Positions 1 through 9,142 of a stretch of 64,000 nt of DNA are shown in pieces. The position numbers and the translations under genes were made by a program. The notes below the pieces were generated by a model. It was not told the origin of the DNA and ran no database searches. It saw nothing but the letters and a program-made list of their open reading frames with translations. The stretch comes from Kocuria soli (lineage in GTDB: Bacteria > Actinomycetota > Actinomycetes > Actinomycetales > Micrococcaceae). The DNA lies in contig NZ_RKMF01000014.1 in assembly GCF_003797835.1 (NCBI RefSeq), forward strand, positions 1-64,000. The letters run 5' to 3'. How positions within the stretch are numbered: the first letter of the stretch is position 1; every line of letters begins with the position of its first letter.

Positions 1-137
1 GACCAGGGGCGCTGAGCGGGGAGCAAGGGCTGGATCGTCTCCCATTGGGTATCGGACAACACGCTTCGCCGGCTCATTGACCTACCGTCACCCCCGCGTC
101 CTCACGAACTTAGGAGACACGCGCTAGACGATGCGTG

Positions 138-632
138 TCACGTTCCAGCCTGGGCAGCAGATACGTCAGGACGGATGTCACCGGTCAGACTGCCCTCAGC
201 ACTGTTCTGCGCGGCCTCGGTCAAGGCACCTATCCAACGCGTGATCTTGACTTTGGCCACAACCTGCGAGAATCCAGCCCCCATGCCCAGTGCGCTGATT
301 CGTCTCCCGACAACGTCAACCATGATCTCGGCTGGCACAGTCCGCGCTTGCGGTGACGTTGCCGACATCCCGAGCGCCAGAAACTTGGCTGCCTCAAGGC
401 TCCACGCTCCCGGATGGGAACCCAGAATCCGCAACAGGTCGAGGTCCTGCGTCTTCCTGTAACCCGGGTTCTCTTCATCAATGACGTAGACGGCACCTGT
501 CCACCGGCCACAGGGGTTGGCTTCCAGAATCAAGAGGTCCTGGTGCAGCTCGTCCAAAGCAGCGCCACGTCGGATGGACTCCGGCAGCGCACCCAGGAAC
601 GACGGCACAGGATTCTCTGAGTTCCGGGACAT
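138..632 (-). CDS. hypothetical protein, 164 aa
   Basis: I do not recognise the family. The frame opens at 659, but the ATG at 632 is preceded by a clear GGAGGT five bases upstream, so I start there. The protein is soluble-looking, has no signal peptide or membrane segment, and carries a Trp/Gly-rich stretch (GRWTGAVYVIDEE, roughly residues 43-55) and a second half rich in Ala and Val. It lies on the same strand as the putative arginine-catabolic operon, 136 bp beyond that operon's last gene, so it could be read through, but nothing links it to the pathway. Codon use is less GC3-biased than in the neighbours, and a real but lineage-restricted gene is the simplest reading. Confidence 0.6.
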   Translation of the reverse strand: MSRNSENPVPSFLGALPESIRRGAALDELHQDLLILEANPCGRWTGAVYVIDEENPGYRKTQDLDLLRILGSHPGAWSLEAAKFLALGMSATSPQARTVPAEIMVDVVGRRISALGMGAGFSQVVAKVKITRWIGALTEAAQNSAEGSLTGDIRPDVSAAQAGT

Positions 633-768
633 GCGCGACCTCCAAATCGATCGAAACATCAGTCGTATGCCGTGTCCCGAGGAGACACCTTGTCACACGT
701 TGATTGGTTGCATTGCAGCCCGTCGCGTGCCGATTCCATTGAGGTCGGCCAGGTTTAATCCGGCCGCA

Positions 769-2379
769 TCATCCCGTCGGTGTCTCCACGCTCTTCGAGA
801 TCGGCAAGTGGATCAGCGTGGGGCCTTCTGCTTCCAGGGCTTCCAGGACGCGGGTGGCGAGGTCGTCGGTGGTGGCCGAAACGCCACAGGCCCCGAAAGC
901 CTTCGCCAGCGCAACCCAGTCCGGCTGCCGCAGGTCGACCGCCAGAGGATCAATCTGACGGTCTTCCATATTGGCCCTAATTTCTCCATAGCCGCCGTTG
1001 TCCACGCACACGATGGGAAGGGTCAGTCCGAGTTCCACCGCGGTCATGAGCTCCTGAATGGAGAACATCAACGCCCCGTCGCCAACCAGAGACACGACGG
1101 GACGTTCCGGTGCTGCGAGCTTTGCCCCGATCGAGGCGGGCAGCCCATAGCCAAGTGTGGCGTATGTCCCCATGTAAAGCAGTGATTTGGGTAACTGCGC
1201 GCGGAAAAATGTGGTGGACCCCATGTACGTGACCTGGGACGAGTCCCCACCGATGATGGTGTCGTCCGGGACGGCGTTCATGATGGCTTCGTTGAGTTCA
1301 GCCAGCTCCGGCGCCCTCTGTCGGCCTTCCGCGTCCAGGCGAACGAAGACCTCGGACAGGTCCCGCGGTTCCCGTGGTGCCACGTCCCCAAGAGCCTCGA
1401 TCAGCTGCGGAACGACGGCGGCCGAGTTGCCCGGCAGCTCGATCTCCGGGTCCACGTTGCACAGCATCTGATCCCGCATGATGTCCACGCGGATGATCGG
1501 GCCCGCGGGAGTGATGTCTCCACCCCAGAGCTCCGCGGCACCGACCTTGGACCCGATCACCAGCAGAGCATCCGACGCGCGTAGGAACTCGTGCGCGGTC
1601 GTGAGCCGCAGATCCGCGCCCAGGGACAACCGATGGCGTTCGGGGATCGCTCCCTTTCCGTTGGTGGTGGTGATGACCGGCGCTTCGAGTTTGACGGCCA
1701 ATTCCAGCAGGTGTTCACCGGCGGCCAGGGACCCGCCACCGGCCAGGATCACCGGCCGTTCGGCCTCGGTGAGCACGTGCGCAGCCCGTACGACGTCGTC
1801 GACGGGCGCGGGTTGCGGGGCGCCCAACGGTCGGGGCGCGACCTGGCGGTCCGTGTACTCGAGCTCCGCTTCCAGGATGTCCAGCGGGATCTCGATGTGT
1901 ACGGGTCGGGGACGGGAATGGGTGAAGTCCCGCATGGCGTCGTGGATCATCGTGATCGCCTCGGACCCGTTGGTCACCCTCCGCGAGCGCCCGACGATGG
2001 AGTTGACCGCACCCGACGGGTCTTTGGTCTCGTGCAGGTCGCCGATGTCGCGGAAGTCCTGTCCAAGTGGCCGCCCCGGAGAGAGCAGAATCATGGGTCG
2101 GGACTCCGCGTACGCCGTCGCCGCACCGGACAGAGAGTTGAGCAGCCCAGGACCCGACGTCGTGATCACCACCCCCGGAAGGCCGGAGATCAAGGACCAT
2201 CCGTCCGCGCCGTACGCCGCCCCCTGTTCGTGCCGTGGCGTGATCGCGCGGATGCCAAGGTCACGCATGGGCCGGTAGAACTCGAGCGAATGGGTTCCCG
2301 GAATTCCGAACACCGTGTCGATCCCGTACCCGCGCAGGGCCTCCAAGACAGCCCGGCCGGTGGTGCGGTGCGCGGTCAT
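769..2379 (-). CDS. thiamine diphosphate-dependent 2-ketoacid decarboxylase, AruI-like (2-ketoarginine decarboxylase candidate)
   Basis: A 536-residue ThDP enzyme of the acetolactate synthase/benzoylformate decarboxylase superfamily. The N-terminal Pyr domain has VFGIPGTHSLEFYR and the cofactor-activating Glu51 in RHEQGA. The C-terminal PP domain has the GDG...N metal/diphosphate motif near residues 432-460. The VFGIPG, RHEQGA and DLHETKD blocks are as I remember them from Pseudomonas AruI (5-guanidino-2-oxopentanoate decarboxylase). No small regulatory subunit gene (ilvN) is adjacent, which argues against valine/isoleucine biosynthesis. It is the third gene of a minus-strand operon after a symporter and an aldehyde dehydrogenase. 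In that context it would decarboxylate 2-ketoarginine to 4-guanidinobutyraldehyde in the cytoplasm. The ATG at 2379 follows AAGGGG; the longer frame to 2466 has no support. Substrate assignment is inference from context. Confidence 0.8.
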   Translation of the reverse strand: MTAHRTTGRAVLEALRGYGIDTVFGIPGTHSLEFYRPMRDLGIRAITPRHEQGAAYGADGWSLISGLPGVVITTSGPGLLNSLSGAATAYAESRPMILLSPGRPLGQDFRDIGDLHETKDPSGAVNSIVGRSRRVTNGSEAITMIHDAMRDFTHSRPRPVHIEIPLDILEAELEYTDRQVAPRPLGAPQPAPVDDVVRAAHVLTEAERPVILAGGGSLAAGEHLLELAVKLEAPVITTTNGKGAIPERHRLSLGADLRLTTAHEFLRASDALLVIGSKVGAAELWGGDITPAGPIIRVDIMRDQMLCNVDPEIELPGNSAAVVPQLIEALGDVAPREPRDLSEVFVRLDAEGRQRAPELAELNEAIMNAVPDDTIIGGDSSQVTYMGSTTFFRAQLPKSLLYMGTYATLGYGLPASIGAKLAAPERPVVSLVGDGALMFSIQELMTAVELGLTLPIVCVDNGGYGEIRANMEDRQIDPLAVDLRQPDWVALAKAFGACGVSATTDDLATRVLEALEAEGPTLIHLPISKSVETPTG

Positions 2380-2507
2380 GCTGTTGCCCCTTCGGATTCG
2401 TGGCCCGGATGCACCGACCGCACCGATTCGTGTCGACCACACCGGGTGTACGCGGTGTGCTCGCAACAGGCGGTGCGGTCGGCGGCACGGACAGCCAGGC
2501 TCATGGA

Positions 2508-3947
2508 TCAGGCTTGGGCGGCGGTGGCCGGGTGTTCGCCGGCGTCCTCGGCTTCGGCCTCCGGCCCCGCGATGAACAGCAGCCGCTTGTTCACGAACTC
2601 GTCCATTCCCAGCGGGCCCAGTTCACGGCCGTAGCCGGAACGCTTGACACCCCCGAAGGGCATCTCCGCGGTCTCCGCCGACGGCGCGTTGACAGCGCTC
2701 ATGCCCACCTCCAGCAGCTGCGCGATCGCCTCCGCTCGTTTGGGGTCGGTGCTGTGTACGGAACCTCCGAGCCCGAACGGGGTGTCGTTGGCCAACGCGA
2801 GGGCCTCCTCGTCCGACTCGACGCGGTAGACCACGATGACTGGTCCGAACAGTTCCTCCTTGTATGCCTGGGTCCCCTCGGCGACATCCGTCAGCACGGC
2901 CGGGCTGAAGAAGGCCTCCGGGCCGGAGGACAGCTCACCGCCGACGTGCAGGGTCGCGCCTTCCTCCACTGCCGTCTTGACCTGCTGATCCAACTTCTCC
3001 GCGGCAGCACGCGAGGACATCGGACCGTAGGTCTTCGGACGCTCGGCGGCAGGATCGGCCGGTTCGAGCTCCGAGGTCAGGCGGACCATTTCGGCCACGA
3101 AATCGTCATAGATTTCCCCGGAGACGATGATCCGCTTGTTGGAATTACACGCCTGCCCGGTGTTCTCGATCCGGGTGTCGAAGGCCAGCTGGGCGGACTC
3201 GGCCACGTTGTCGGTGTCCAGGACGACGAACGGGTCCGACCCACCCAGCTCCAGGACCACCTTCTTGAGGTTGCGCCCGGCGATTTCGGCCACCTTGGCA
3301 CCGGCCCGCTCGGACCCGGTCAGAGACACACCTTGGATCCGCGGGTCACCGATGACCCTCTCGATCTGGTCATGACTGGCGAAGATGTTCTGATACACGC
3401 CTTCCGGCACGCCCGCTTCCCGCATGATGTCCTGGATGGCCAGAGCACACTGCGGAACGCTCTCGGCGTGCTTGAGCAGGATGACATTGCCGAGCATCAA
3501 GTTGGGGGCCGCGAACCGGGCCACCTGGTAGAACGGGTAATTCCACGGCATGATCCCCAGCAGGGCGCCGATCGGCCGAGACTGGATCACCGCCTTGCCC
3601 TCGATCGTCGACTTGATCGGCTGGTCGGCGGCCAGCGCGGGCCCCTGATCGGCGTAGTAACCGAAAATGTCCGCGCAGAACTCCGCCTCCCCGCGGGACT
3701 CGGCCAACGGCTTTCCCATCTCCTGGGTCGCAATGGCGGCCAGGTCGTCGGCCCGGTTCTTGAACAGTTCGGCCACGTGGGTGACGATCTCGGCCCTATC
3801 CTCGATCGGCATGGCCCGCCACGCGGCGAACCCTGCCTCGGCCTTCACCAGAGCCTCTTCGAGCTGCTCGTCGGTGACGGTGTCGTACTCGGCCGTGGTC
3901 TGGCCCGAGGCCGGGTTCACGGTCTTGTACTGCGTTCCGTTGCTCAT
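2508..3947 (-). CDS. NAD(P)-dependent aldehyde dehydrogenase (4-guanidinobutyraldehyde or succinate-semialdehyde dehydrogenase)
   Basis: A 479-residue aldehyde dehydrogenase closest in look to the GabD1-type succinate-semialdehyde dehydrogenases. Visible landmarks are PWNYP (134-138), the general base Glu233 in LELGG, and the nucleophile Cys267 in NTGQACNSNKR. The start at 3947 follows AAAGGAG. It sits between the symporter gene (44 bp upstream) and the ThDP decarboxylase (128 bp downstream). In the arginine transaminase route the expected job is oxidation of 4-guanidinobutyraldehyde to 4-guanidinobutyrate (KauB step). A succinate-semialdehyde role one step further down, after GABA, is the alternative, since the sequence itself is SSADH-like. 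The family call is secure; the substrate is not. Confidence 0.88.
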   Translation of the reverse strand: MSNGTQYKTVNPASGQTTAEYDTVTDEQLEEALVKAEAGFAAWRAMPIEDRAEIVTHVAELFKNRADDLAAIATQEMGKPLAESRGEAEFCADIFGYYADQGPALAADQPIKSTIEGKAVIQSRPIGALLGIMPWNYPFYQVARFAAPNLMLGNVILLKHAESVPQCALAIQDIMREAGVPEGVYQNIFASHDQIERVIGDPRIQGVSLTGSERAGAKVAEIAGRNLKKVVLELGGSDPFVVLDTDNVAESAQLAFDTRIENTGQACNSNKRIIVSGEIYDDFVAEMVRLTSELEPADPAAERPKTYGPMSSRAAAEKLDQQVKTAVEEGATLHVGGELSSGPEAFFSPAVLTDVAEGTQAYKEELFGPVIVVYRVESDEEALALANDTPFGLGGSVHSTDPKRAEAIAQLLEVGMSAVNAPSAETAEMPFGGVKRSGYGRELGPLGMDEFVNKRLLFIAGPEAEAEDAGEHPATAAQA

Positions 3948-3991
3948 CGTCGTCGCTCCTTTGCGTCGTCGTTCACGTGCTTGCCATGCTT

Positions 3992-5419
3992 CTAGTTGAC
4001 TTCTTTGGCCGCAAGGCGTCTGTCCCACGCCTCCAGCACGGCGTCGTCAGTACGGCCGCTGGCAAGGGACACGACGACGTACACGACGGCCGAGACCCCC
4101 AACCCGATGTAGATCGGCGCGTTGGCCATGACCCCGAAGGCGAACATCCCGATGACCACACCCACGGATCCGGCGACCATCGACCACGCGGCTCCCAAGG
4201 CGTTGCCCCGCCGCCACACGAGTCCACCCAGGATCGCAACCAGCAGGCCACCCACCAAGATGTCGTAGGCGATGGTCAACGCCGTGACCACGTCGCTGAC
4301 CAGGATCGATGCCAGCGTGACCAGCACGCCGAAAACCAGGAGATAGGCGCGGTCGCCGCGCAGCGACGGTCGGGACTCGTCACCGCCGCTGATCAAGGTC
4401 TTGATCAGCGGCACCACGTCCACCCGTGCCACGGTGGCCGACGCGATGAGCGCTCCGGAGGCTGTGGACATCATGGCGGCGACACCGGCGGCCAGGACCA
4501 CACCGCCCAGCCCGGCCGGAACGTGCTCTTGGGCCATCATCGCGAACGCGTCGTCGGGACTCTCCAGCACGGGGAGAACAGCTGCGGCAGCTGTTCCAAT
4601 CAGCGCCCCGGCCACGCCGTAGAGGCCGACGTACACGGATGCGCTCAACCCACCCCAGCGGGCCACCCCGGGTGATCTGGCGGTGAACACCCGCTGCCAG
4701 ATGTCCTGACCGATCAACATCCCGAAGCCATAGACCACGAACATCGTGGCGATCGACTGCAGCCCCATGGAATCCACGGCGAAGAACGTGGCGTCCAGTC
4801 TTTCAGTCAGCCCGTACCACCCACCGGCCGCGCTCAGGGAGAAGGGGAGCAGGATCAAGAAGATCCCCACGGTCATGAACAGGAACTGCATCATGTCCGT
4901 CAGCGTGATGGACCACATCCCGCCCAGGACCGAGTAGGACACGACGATCAAGCCACCCAGCAGAATCGCACCGGTGCGGTCGATGGGGAACAGGACGGAG
5001 AAGATCGAGGCATACGCGGAGGTCGAGGTCACCGCGAGCATCAGCGTGTAGGCGAGCATCACGACGGACGAAACCCTCGAGGCGATGCCCTCCCCGTAGC
5101 GCAAACCGAGCATCTGGGAGACCGTGTAGATCTTGAGCCTGGTGAGTCGGCCGGCAAACACCACGCTGAGGATCAACAAGCCGATGGCGATGGCCAACAC
5201 CAGCCACATTCCAGAGATGCCGTAGGTGTAGCCGAGTCCGATGCCGCCGACGGTCGACGCCCCACCCAGCACCACGGCCGACATGGTCCCCGTGTAGAAG
5301 AAGGGCCCCAACCGACGACCAGCCACGCGGTAGTCCTCGGTGGTCGACGCGCGGCGAGCAGCCCAGAGTCCTATGGCCACCATTGCGACCAGGTAGAGCA
5401 CGATGATTGCGACGTTCAT
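3992..5419 (-). CDS. sodium:solute symporter family transporter (SSS)
   Basis: A 475-residue polytopic membrane protein with an SSS-type layout: about 12-13 hydrophobic segments, an early ARRASTTEDYRVAGRRLGPF loop and the GGASTVGGIGLGYTYG signature around residues 50-70. These proteins import organic cations, amino acids or sugars with Na+. The start at 5419 is chosen because GGGGGAG lies seven bases upstream; the frame extends to 5452 without a better site. It is the first gene of the minus-strand operon, transcribed away from the XRE-cupin regulator, and is followed by the aldehyde dehydrogenase and ThDP decarboxylase. Context suggests uptake of arginine or a guanidino compound (inference). 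Confidence 0.88.
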   Translation of the reverse strand: MNVAIIVLYLVAMVAIGLWAARRASTTEDYRVAGRRLGPFFYTGTMSAVVLGGASTVGGIGLGYTYGISGMWLVLAIAIGLLILSVVFAGRLTRLKIYTVSQMLGLRYGEGIASRVSSVVMLAYTLMLAVTSTSAYASIFSVLFPIDRTGAILLGGLIVVSYSVLGGMWSITLTDMMQFLFMTVGIFLILLPFSLSAAGGWYGLTERLDATFFAVDSMGLQSIATMFVVYGFGMLIGQDIWQRVFTARSPGVARWGGLSASVYVGLYGVAGALIGTAAAAVLPVLESPDDAFAMMAQEHVPAGLGGVVLAAGVAAMMSTASGALIASATVARVDVVPLIKTLISGGDESRPSLRGDRAYLLVFGVLVTLASILVSDVVTALTIAYDILVGGLLVAILGGLVWRRGNALGAAWSMVAGSVGVVIGMFAFGVMANAPIYIGLGVSAVVYVVVSLASGRTDDAVLEAWDRRLAAKEVN

Positions 5420-5482
5420 TGGGGACTCCCCCTCTTCCCTGCGGGTGCTCATCGAGCGGGCCGCCCCGCCAGTTGTCTGTCG

Positions 5483-5498
5483 CGAAACAAGAGTTTCG
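5483..5498. promoter_or_regulatory. candidate operator between divergent operons
   Basis: A perfect inverted repeat, CGAAAC-AAGA-GTTTCG, lies in the 176-bp divergent spacer, the only AT-richer stretch here. It is adjacent to the sequence TACTAGTGTAATAACAG, which could hold promoter elements in both directions. Position and symmetry suit a site for the XRE-cupin regulator encoded just downstream. This is inference from the sequence only. Confidence 0.4.
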
Positions 5499-5595
5499 TA
5501 CTAGTGTAATAACAGATGTGACCCATGACATAGAGATCCAGTCGGTTCGGTTCATCATCCGACGTCCGGCCGCAGGTCACAGAGGAGGTCGACTC

Positions 5596-6162
5596 GTGAA
5601 ATCTCTGCCGGTGCACAGCGGTTCCGGGGACCCGAGGATCGGGGCGCGGCTGCGCAATCTCCGCCGTCGCAATCACATGACCGTGGAGCAGCTGGCCGCC
5701 GGGGCCGACTTGTCCAAAGGCTTCGTCTCGAGGGTCGAACGGGATCTGACCTCACCGTCCGTGGACGCCCTGGTGCGTCTGTGCCGGGTCCTACGGGTGG
5801 AGGTCGGTGACGTCTTCACGGCGGAGTCCGACGTCGACGTCGTGCGGTTGGCGGAGGCGCCCTTGGTGCGGCTGGGTGGGGAGGGCATCCGGGAGCAGCT
5901 GGTCACGCCGTCGGGTAATCGCAGCCTGCAACTCATCCGCGCGACCATTGCCCCGGGCGGGCGCAGCGAGGACGAGCTGTACAGCATGGACTGCCGGCAC
6001 GAGGCCCTGCACGTGATCGCGGGCAGGTTCAGCCTGATCACCCCGGATCGGCGATTCGAACTGGAAGCGGGCGACACCGTGAGCTTCCCCGGGTCCGAAC
6101 CTCACGGATGGGTCAACCCCGGAGAGACGGAGGCCGTGGTCCTGTGGGCCATGGCCACGTGA
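5596..6162 (+). CDS. XRE-family transcriptional regulator with C-terminal cupin
   Basis: A 188-residue two-domain regulator. An N-terminal helix-turn-helix of the Cro/CI type spans about residues 17-72 ([27 protein letters not shown]), and a small cupin barrel covers about residues 115-185 ([34 protein letters not shown]). The family (PuuR/SutR-like) typically senses amines or amino-acid catabolites through the cupin. The GTG at 5596 is chosen over the open frame from 5407 because AGAGGAGGT sits six bases upstream and the HTH begins shortly after. It is the first gene of the plus-strand operon with the ureohydrolase and the aminotransferase, and is divergent from the symporter operon, so it probably controls both. 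Confidence 0.88.
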   Translation: MKSLPVHSGSGDPRIGARLRNLRRRNHMTVEQLAAGADLSKGFVSRVERDLTSPSVDALVRLCRVLRVEVGDVFTAESDVDVVRLAEAPLVRLGGEGIREQLVTPSGNRSLQLIRATIAPGGRSEDELYSMDCRHEALHVIAGRFSLITPDRRFELEAGDTVSFPGSEPHGWVNPGETEAVVLWAMAT

Positions 6163-6236
6163 GAACAACCGACACCGCCCATGGAGCACAGCAGCCAGGC
6201 ATGGAACTCAGCAGTCACGCGAGCAGGAGCAGGAAG

Positions 6237-7340
6237 ATGATCACGGACAAGATGAGCACGGACAAGCAGTCACGGACACAGCCCGAACGCGTCATGGCGA
6301 CCGGCCCGGACGGACGCCAACTCGTCGGCCCCGTCAACGCGGCCAAGACCCCCCGGTGGGCCGGGTTGGGAACTTTCGCCCGGCTTCCGCGGATCGACGA
6401 GGTGGAGCACGCGGACCTCGCCGTTGTGGGTATTCCGTTCGACGCGGGGGTTTCGTACCGCTCGGGTGCTCGATTCGGGCCGAATCACGTCCGAGAGTCC
6501 TCGCGACTGCTTCGTCCCTTCAACCCTGCCCAGAGCGCCTCCCCGTTCGCGTTGTGCCAGGTCGCGGACGCGGGGGACCTGGTGGCCAATCCGTTCGACA
6601 TTTCCGAAGCCATCGACGCCATTGCCACCGACGCCTCCGAACTCATTGGCGCGGGCACCAAGCTGGTGAGCATCGGTGGGGACCACACCATCGCCCTCCC
6701 CCTGCTGCGCGCGGCCCACAGGGCCCACGGGCCCGTGGCCCTGCTGCACTTCGACGCACACCTGGACACCTGGGACACCTACTTCGGCGCCGAATACACC
6801 CACGGCACCCCGTTCCGCCGGGCACACGAAGAAGGCCTGATCGACCCCGACGCCGTCATGCACGTGGGCACCCGTGGCCCGCTCTACGGCACCCAGGACC
6901 TCAACGACGACGAACGGTTCGGCTTCGGCATCGTGTCTTCCGCTGACGTCATGCGCCGCGGAGTGGATTCCGTGGTGGCAGTCCTCCGTGACAAGGTGGG
7001 TGACCGCCCGCTGTACGTCTCCCTGGACATCGACGTCCTCGACCCGGCACACGCGCCCGGCACGGGAACCCCGGAGGCCGGGGGCATGACCAGCCGGGAA
7101 ACGCTGGAGATCCTGCGCGGGCTGCGCGGACTCAACATCGTCGGCTGCGACGTCGTGGAAGTCTCCCCCGCCTACGATCACGCGGAATTGACGGGTATCG
7201 CCGCCGCGCACGTGGTGTACGAGATGCTGACCCTGCTGGCTCTGGGCCCCGGTGCGGCACCGGGCTCACCGGCTTACGGGATCTCGGAGACCACGTACGG
7301 GGAGTCGGCGGAGCAGGACAAACCCGGTGGCCGGGTATGA
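6237..7340 (+). CDS. ureohydrolase: guanidinobutyrase/agmatinase family
   Basis: A 367-residue arginase/agmatinase-family enzyme. The binuclear manganese ligands are visible as His150 in [15 protein letters not shown] (171-180) and [19 protein letters not shown] (262-280). These enzymes release urea from a guanidino group. Annotation pipelines would call it agmatinase. No arginine decarboxylase is present, but a 2-ketoarginine decarboxylase candidate and an aldehyde dehydrogenase are, so 4-guanidinobutyrate to GABA plus urea is the better guess (GbuA step). The N-terminus is about 40 residues longer than in typical members. I chose the ATG at 6237 with GGAG seven bases upstream; a later ATG at 6252 is possible. 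Its stop overlaps the aminotransferase ATG. Confidence 0.88.
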   Translation: MITDKMSTDKQSRTQPERVMATGPDGRQLVGPVNAAKTPRWAGLGTFARLPRIDEVEHADLAVVGIPFDAGVSYRSGARFGPNHVRESSRLLRPFNPAQSASPFALCQVADAGDLVANPFDISEAIDAIATDASELIGAGTKLVSIGGDHTIALPLLRAAHRAHGPVALLHFDAHLDTWDTYFGAEYTHGTPFRRAHEEGLIDPDAVMHVGTRGPLYGTQDLNDDERFGFGIVSSADVMRRGVDSVVAVLRDKVGDRPLYVSLDIDVLDPAHAPGTGTPEAGGMTSRETLEILRGLRGLNIVGCDVVEVSPAYDHAELTGIAAAHVVYEMLTLLALGPGAAPGSPAYGISETTYGESAEQDKPGGRV

Positions 7341-8524
7341 CCGCCTTCGCCAAGCGGGCCGAAGAGTTCCGCCCGTCGCCCGTTCGCGCAGTATTCGAGA
7401 CGGCCATGGACCCGTCCGTCGTGTCTCTGGCCGGCGGAAACCCTGACCTCTCACTACTGCCGGGAGGGTCGATCGGAACATTGGCCGCCACCCTGCTGGC
7501 GGACCGAGGCCCTGAAGTCCTGCAGTACGGATCCGGCGCAGGCACGGAGGCGTTCCGCGCGCTCGTCGTGAATCTCATGAGAAGCCGCGGTTCACAGGTC
7601 ACCGAGGACCAGGTGCAGCCACTGGCGGGTTCCCAAGCCGGGCTGGACCTCGTGACCAAGCTGTACTGCAACCCCGGCGACGTGGTGCTCGCGGAAGGTC
7701 CGACGTACGTGGGCGCGCTGGGCGTGTTCGGCAGTTACGAGGTCGAGGTTCGTCACGTGGACATCGACGGTGAGGGTCTGAATCCCGACGACGTCGCGGC
7801 CGCCCTGGACACCTTGGCGCGCGAGGGACGACGTGTCCCGTTCCTCTACACCGTGCCGACGTTCCAGAACCCCACCGGAGTGAGCCTGTCCACCGAGCGA
7901 CGCCGCGCGCTGGTGGAGGTCTGCGCCGCGCGGGACGTGATGATCCTGGAGGACGATCCCTACGGTCTGCTTGCCTTCGACCGCGGTGCGGATCCCGCGC
8001 CCACTTTGCACTCGCTGGCCCCGGACCATGTGATCCACCTGGGCAGCGCGTCCAAGATCTTCTCCCCCGGTCTGCGTGTGGGGTGGGCGGTGGCACCCGG
8101 GCCAGTCCGTGCGCGGATGCAGATTGCAGCCGAAGCGGTGCTGATCCACCCGTCGATGCTCTCCCAGGAGTTGGCGGTCGCCTGGCTGGGCTCACCCGAA
8201 TGGCCCGACGTCCTGGATCGCACCGTCGCGCTGTACGCCGAACGAGCCGCTGCGGTCACAGGCGCACTGGCCGAGCACCTGGGTGACCGCGCCGAATGGA
8301 CCGATCCAACCGGTGGTTTCTTCACCTGGGTTCGCATGCCGGGAGCGGGCCTGACGGACGTGCTGGGACGAGGTATCCGGGAAGGTGTGGTCATCGTCCC
8401 GGGAGCGGCGTGCTACGCCGACGGTCGATCCTCCGACGCCGTACGAGTTGCTTTCTCCGGCGTGACACCCGACCGGGCCAAGGAAGGCATTCGCCGCCTG
8501 GCCTCGGCTGTTCGGCCTGCCTGA
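7337..8524 (+). CDS. PLP-dependent fold-type I aminotransferase (arginine transaminase candidate)
   Basis: A 395-residue class I/II aminotransferase of the LysN/2-aminoadipate subgroup. It shows QNPTG (177-181), LEDDPYG (204-210) and the Schiff-base Lys240 in [15 protein letters not shown]. The start overlaps the ureohydrolase stop in ATGA, so translation is probably coupled. In the arginine transaminase pathway this would be the entry step, arginine plus a 2-oxoacid giving 2-ketoarginine (AruH role). The amino-group specificity cannot be read from the sequence. A short inverted repeat follows the stop, before the convergent DinB-like gene. Confidence 0.85.
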   Translation: MTAFAKRAEEFRPSPVRAVFETAMDPSVVSLAGGNPDLSLLPGGSIGTLAATLLADRGPEVLQYGSGAGTEAFRALVVNLMRSRGSQVTEDQVQPLAGSQAGLDLVTKLYCNPGDVVLAEGPTYVGALGVFGSYEVEVRHVDIDGEGLNPDDVAAALDTLAREGRRVPFLYTVPTFQNPTGVSLSTERRRALVEVCAARDVMILEDDPYGLLAFDRGADPAPTLHSLAPDHVIHLGSASKIFSPGLRVGWAVAPGPVRARMQIAAEAVLIHPSMLSQELAVAWLGSPEWPDVLDRTVALYAERAAAVTGALAEHLGDRAEWTDPTGGFFTWVRMPGAGLTDVLGRGIREGVVIVPGAACYADGRSSDAVRVAFSGVTPDRAKEGIRRLASAVRPA

Positions 8525-8541
8525 ACCATCCACATCGGTGT

Positions 8542-8573
8542 CACGGGCCACTGCATGCCTAGAGGCTCCCGTG
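8542..8573. terminator. weak hairpin between convergent genes
   Basis: CACGGG and CCCGTG arms (plus a GCC/GGC extension) flank a 20-base loop in the 49-bp gap between the aminotransferase and the convergent DinB-like gene. There is no T tract, so terminator function is tentative. Confidence 0.35.
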
Positions 8574-9107
8574 TCAGACCTCCACGTCCCACAGATGGTG
8601 CTCGGCCTCGTGAACCTTGAACTGGCACAGCGACCCCAGGGTGAAGCTCACGCCGTCACCCCGGTGGCCCGGACGTTGCCAGTCGTCGGCGCCCACTGCC
8701 TTGAGTTCAGCCACCGCACGTTGCGTGGCCTCAGCAATCTCCCGGGACACGACGAGCGGATCCGAGGCCCAGGTGCGCTGCTCGACGGCAGCGGCGTCGC
8801 CGTCGTAGTTCGCGAACTCCGGGTCATCCTCCGAAAGAATCGCCTCGACGCGATCCGCCAGCAACTGCAGCAGATCACGGACGTGACAGGCGTATTCCAC
8901 GGGTGACCAAACGAGCGGATCGGGGCGCATTGAGACGTCGTCGCCCTCCAGGACGCCCTCCCAGCGCAGGGCAGCATCGCTCAGACGCGCAGCGGTCTCT
9001 CGCGGCTCGAAGGGCTGCCAACCGCACTGTTCACACCCCTTGTCCAACACGGCAACCCAGTTCTTGGTGTCGGCGGGCACGGGCTGGGGTTCTTGGGTCT
9101 CTGACAT
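8574..9107 (-). CDS. DinB/maleylpyruvate isomerase-fold protein, 177 aa
   Basis: A four-helix-bundle protein of the DinB_2/mycothiol-dependent type. The expected metal histidines are CHVRDLL (near residue 75) and KVHEAEHHLWDVE at the C-terminus. Actinobacterial members are often mycothiol S-transferases with a divalent metal. The N-terminal CEQCGWQPF pattern is recurrent in small actinobacterial DinB-like proteins. The ATG at 9107 has GGAGGAGG upstream. It is convergent with the aminotransferase and 36 bp upstream of the pdxT stop on the opposite side, with no operon link. It is one of three DinB-fold proteins in the window. Substrate unknown. Confidence 0.75.
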   Translation of the reverse strand: MSETQEPQPVPADTKNWVAVLDKGCEQCGWQPFEPRETAARLSDAALRWEGVLEGDDVSMRPDPLVWSPVEYACHVRDLLQLLADRVEAILSEDDPEFANYDGDAAAVEQRTWASDPLVVSREIAEATQRAVAELKAVGADDWQRPGHRGDGVSFTLGSLCQFKVHEAEHHLWDVEV

Positions 9108-9142
9108 GACTGCCTCCTCCGTGCTGGTGGTTTCTCACCACG

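Noticed and set aside
1-137. C-terminal coding end of an upstream gene
   Set aside because: A stop codon is possible in frame 1 at 13-15, but too few codons are visible to support a gene.
769-2379. Acetolactate synthase for branched-chain amino acid synthesis
   Set aside because: No ilvN or ilvC is adjacent, and the motifs match the 2-ketoarginine decarboxylase type in a catabolic context.
2400-3995. Long plus-strand ORF (531 codons) opposite the aldehyde dehydrogenase gene
   Set aside because: It is the antisense shadow of a confident gene; the translation is low-complexity and has no domain or ribosome site.
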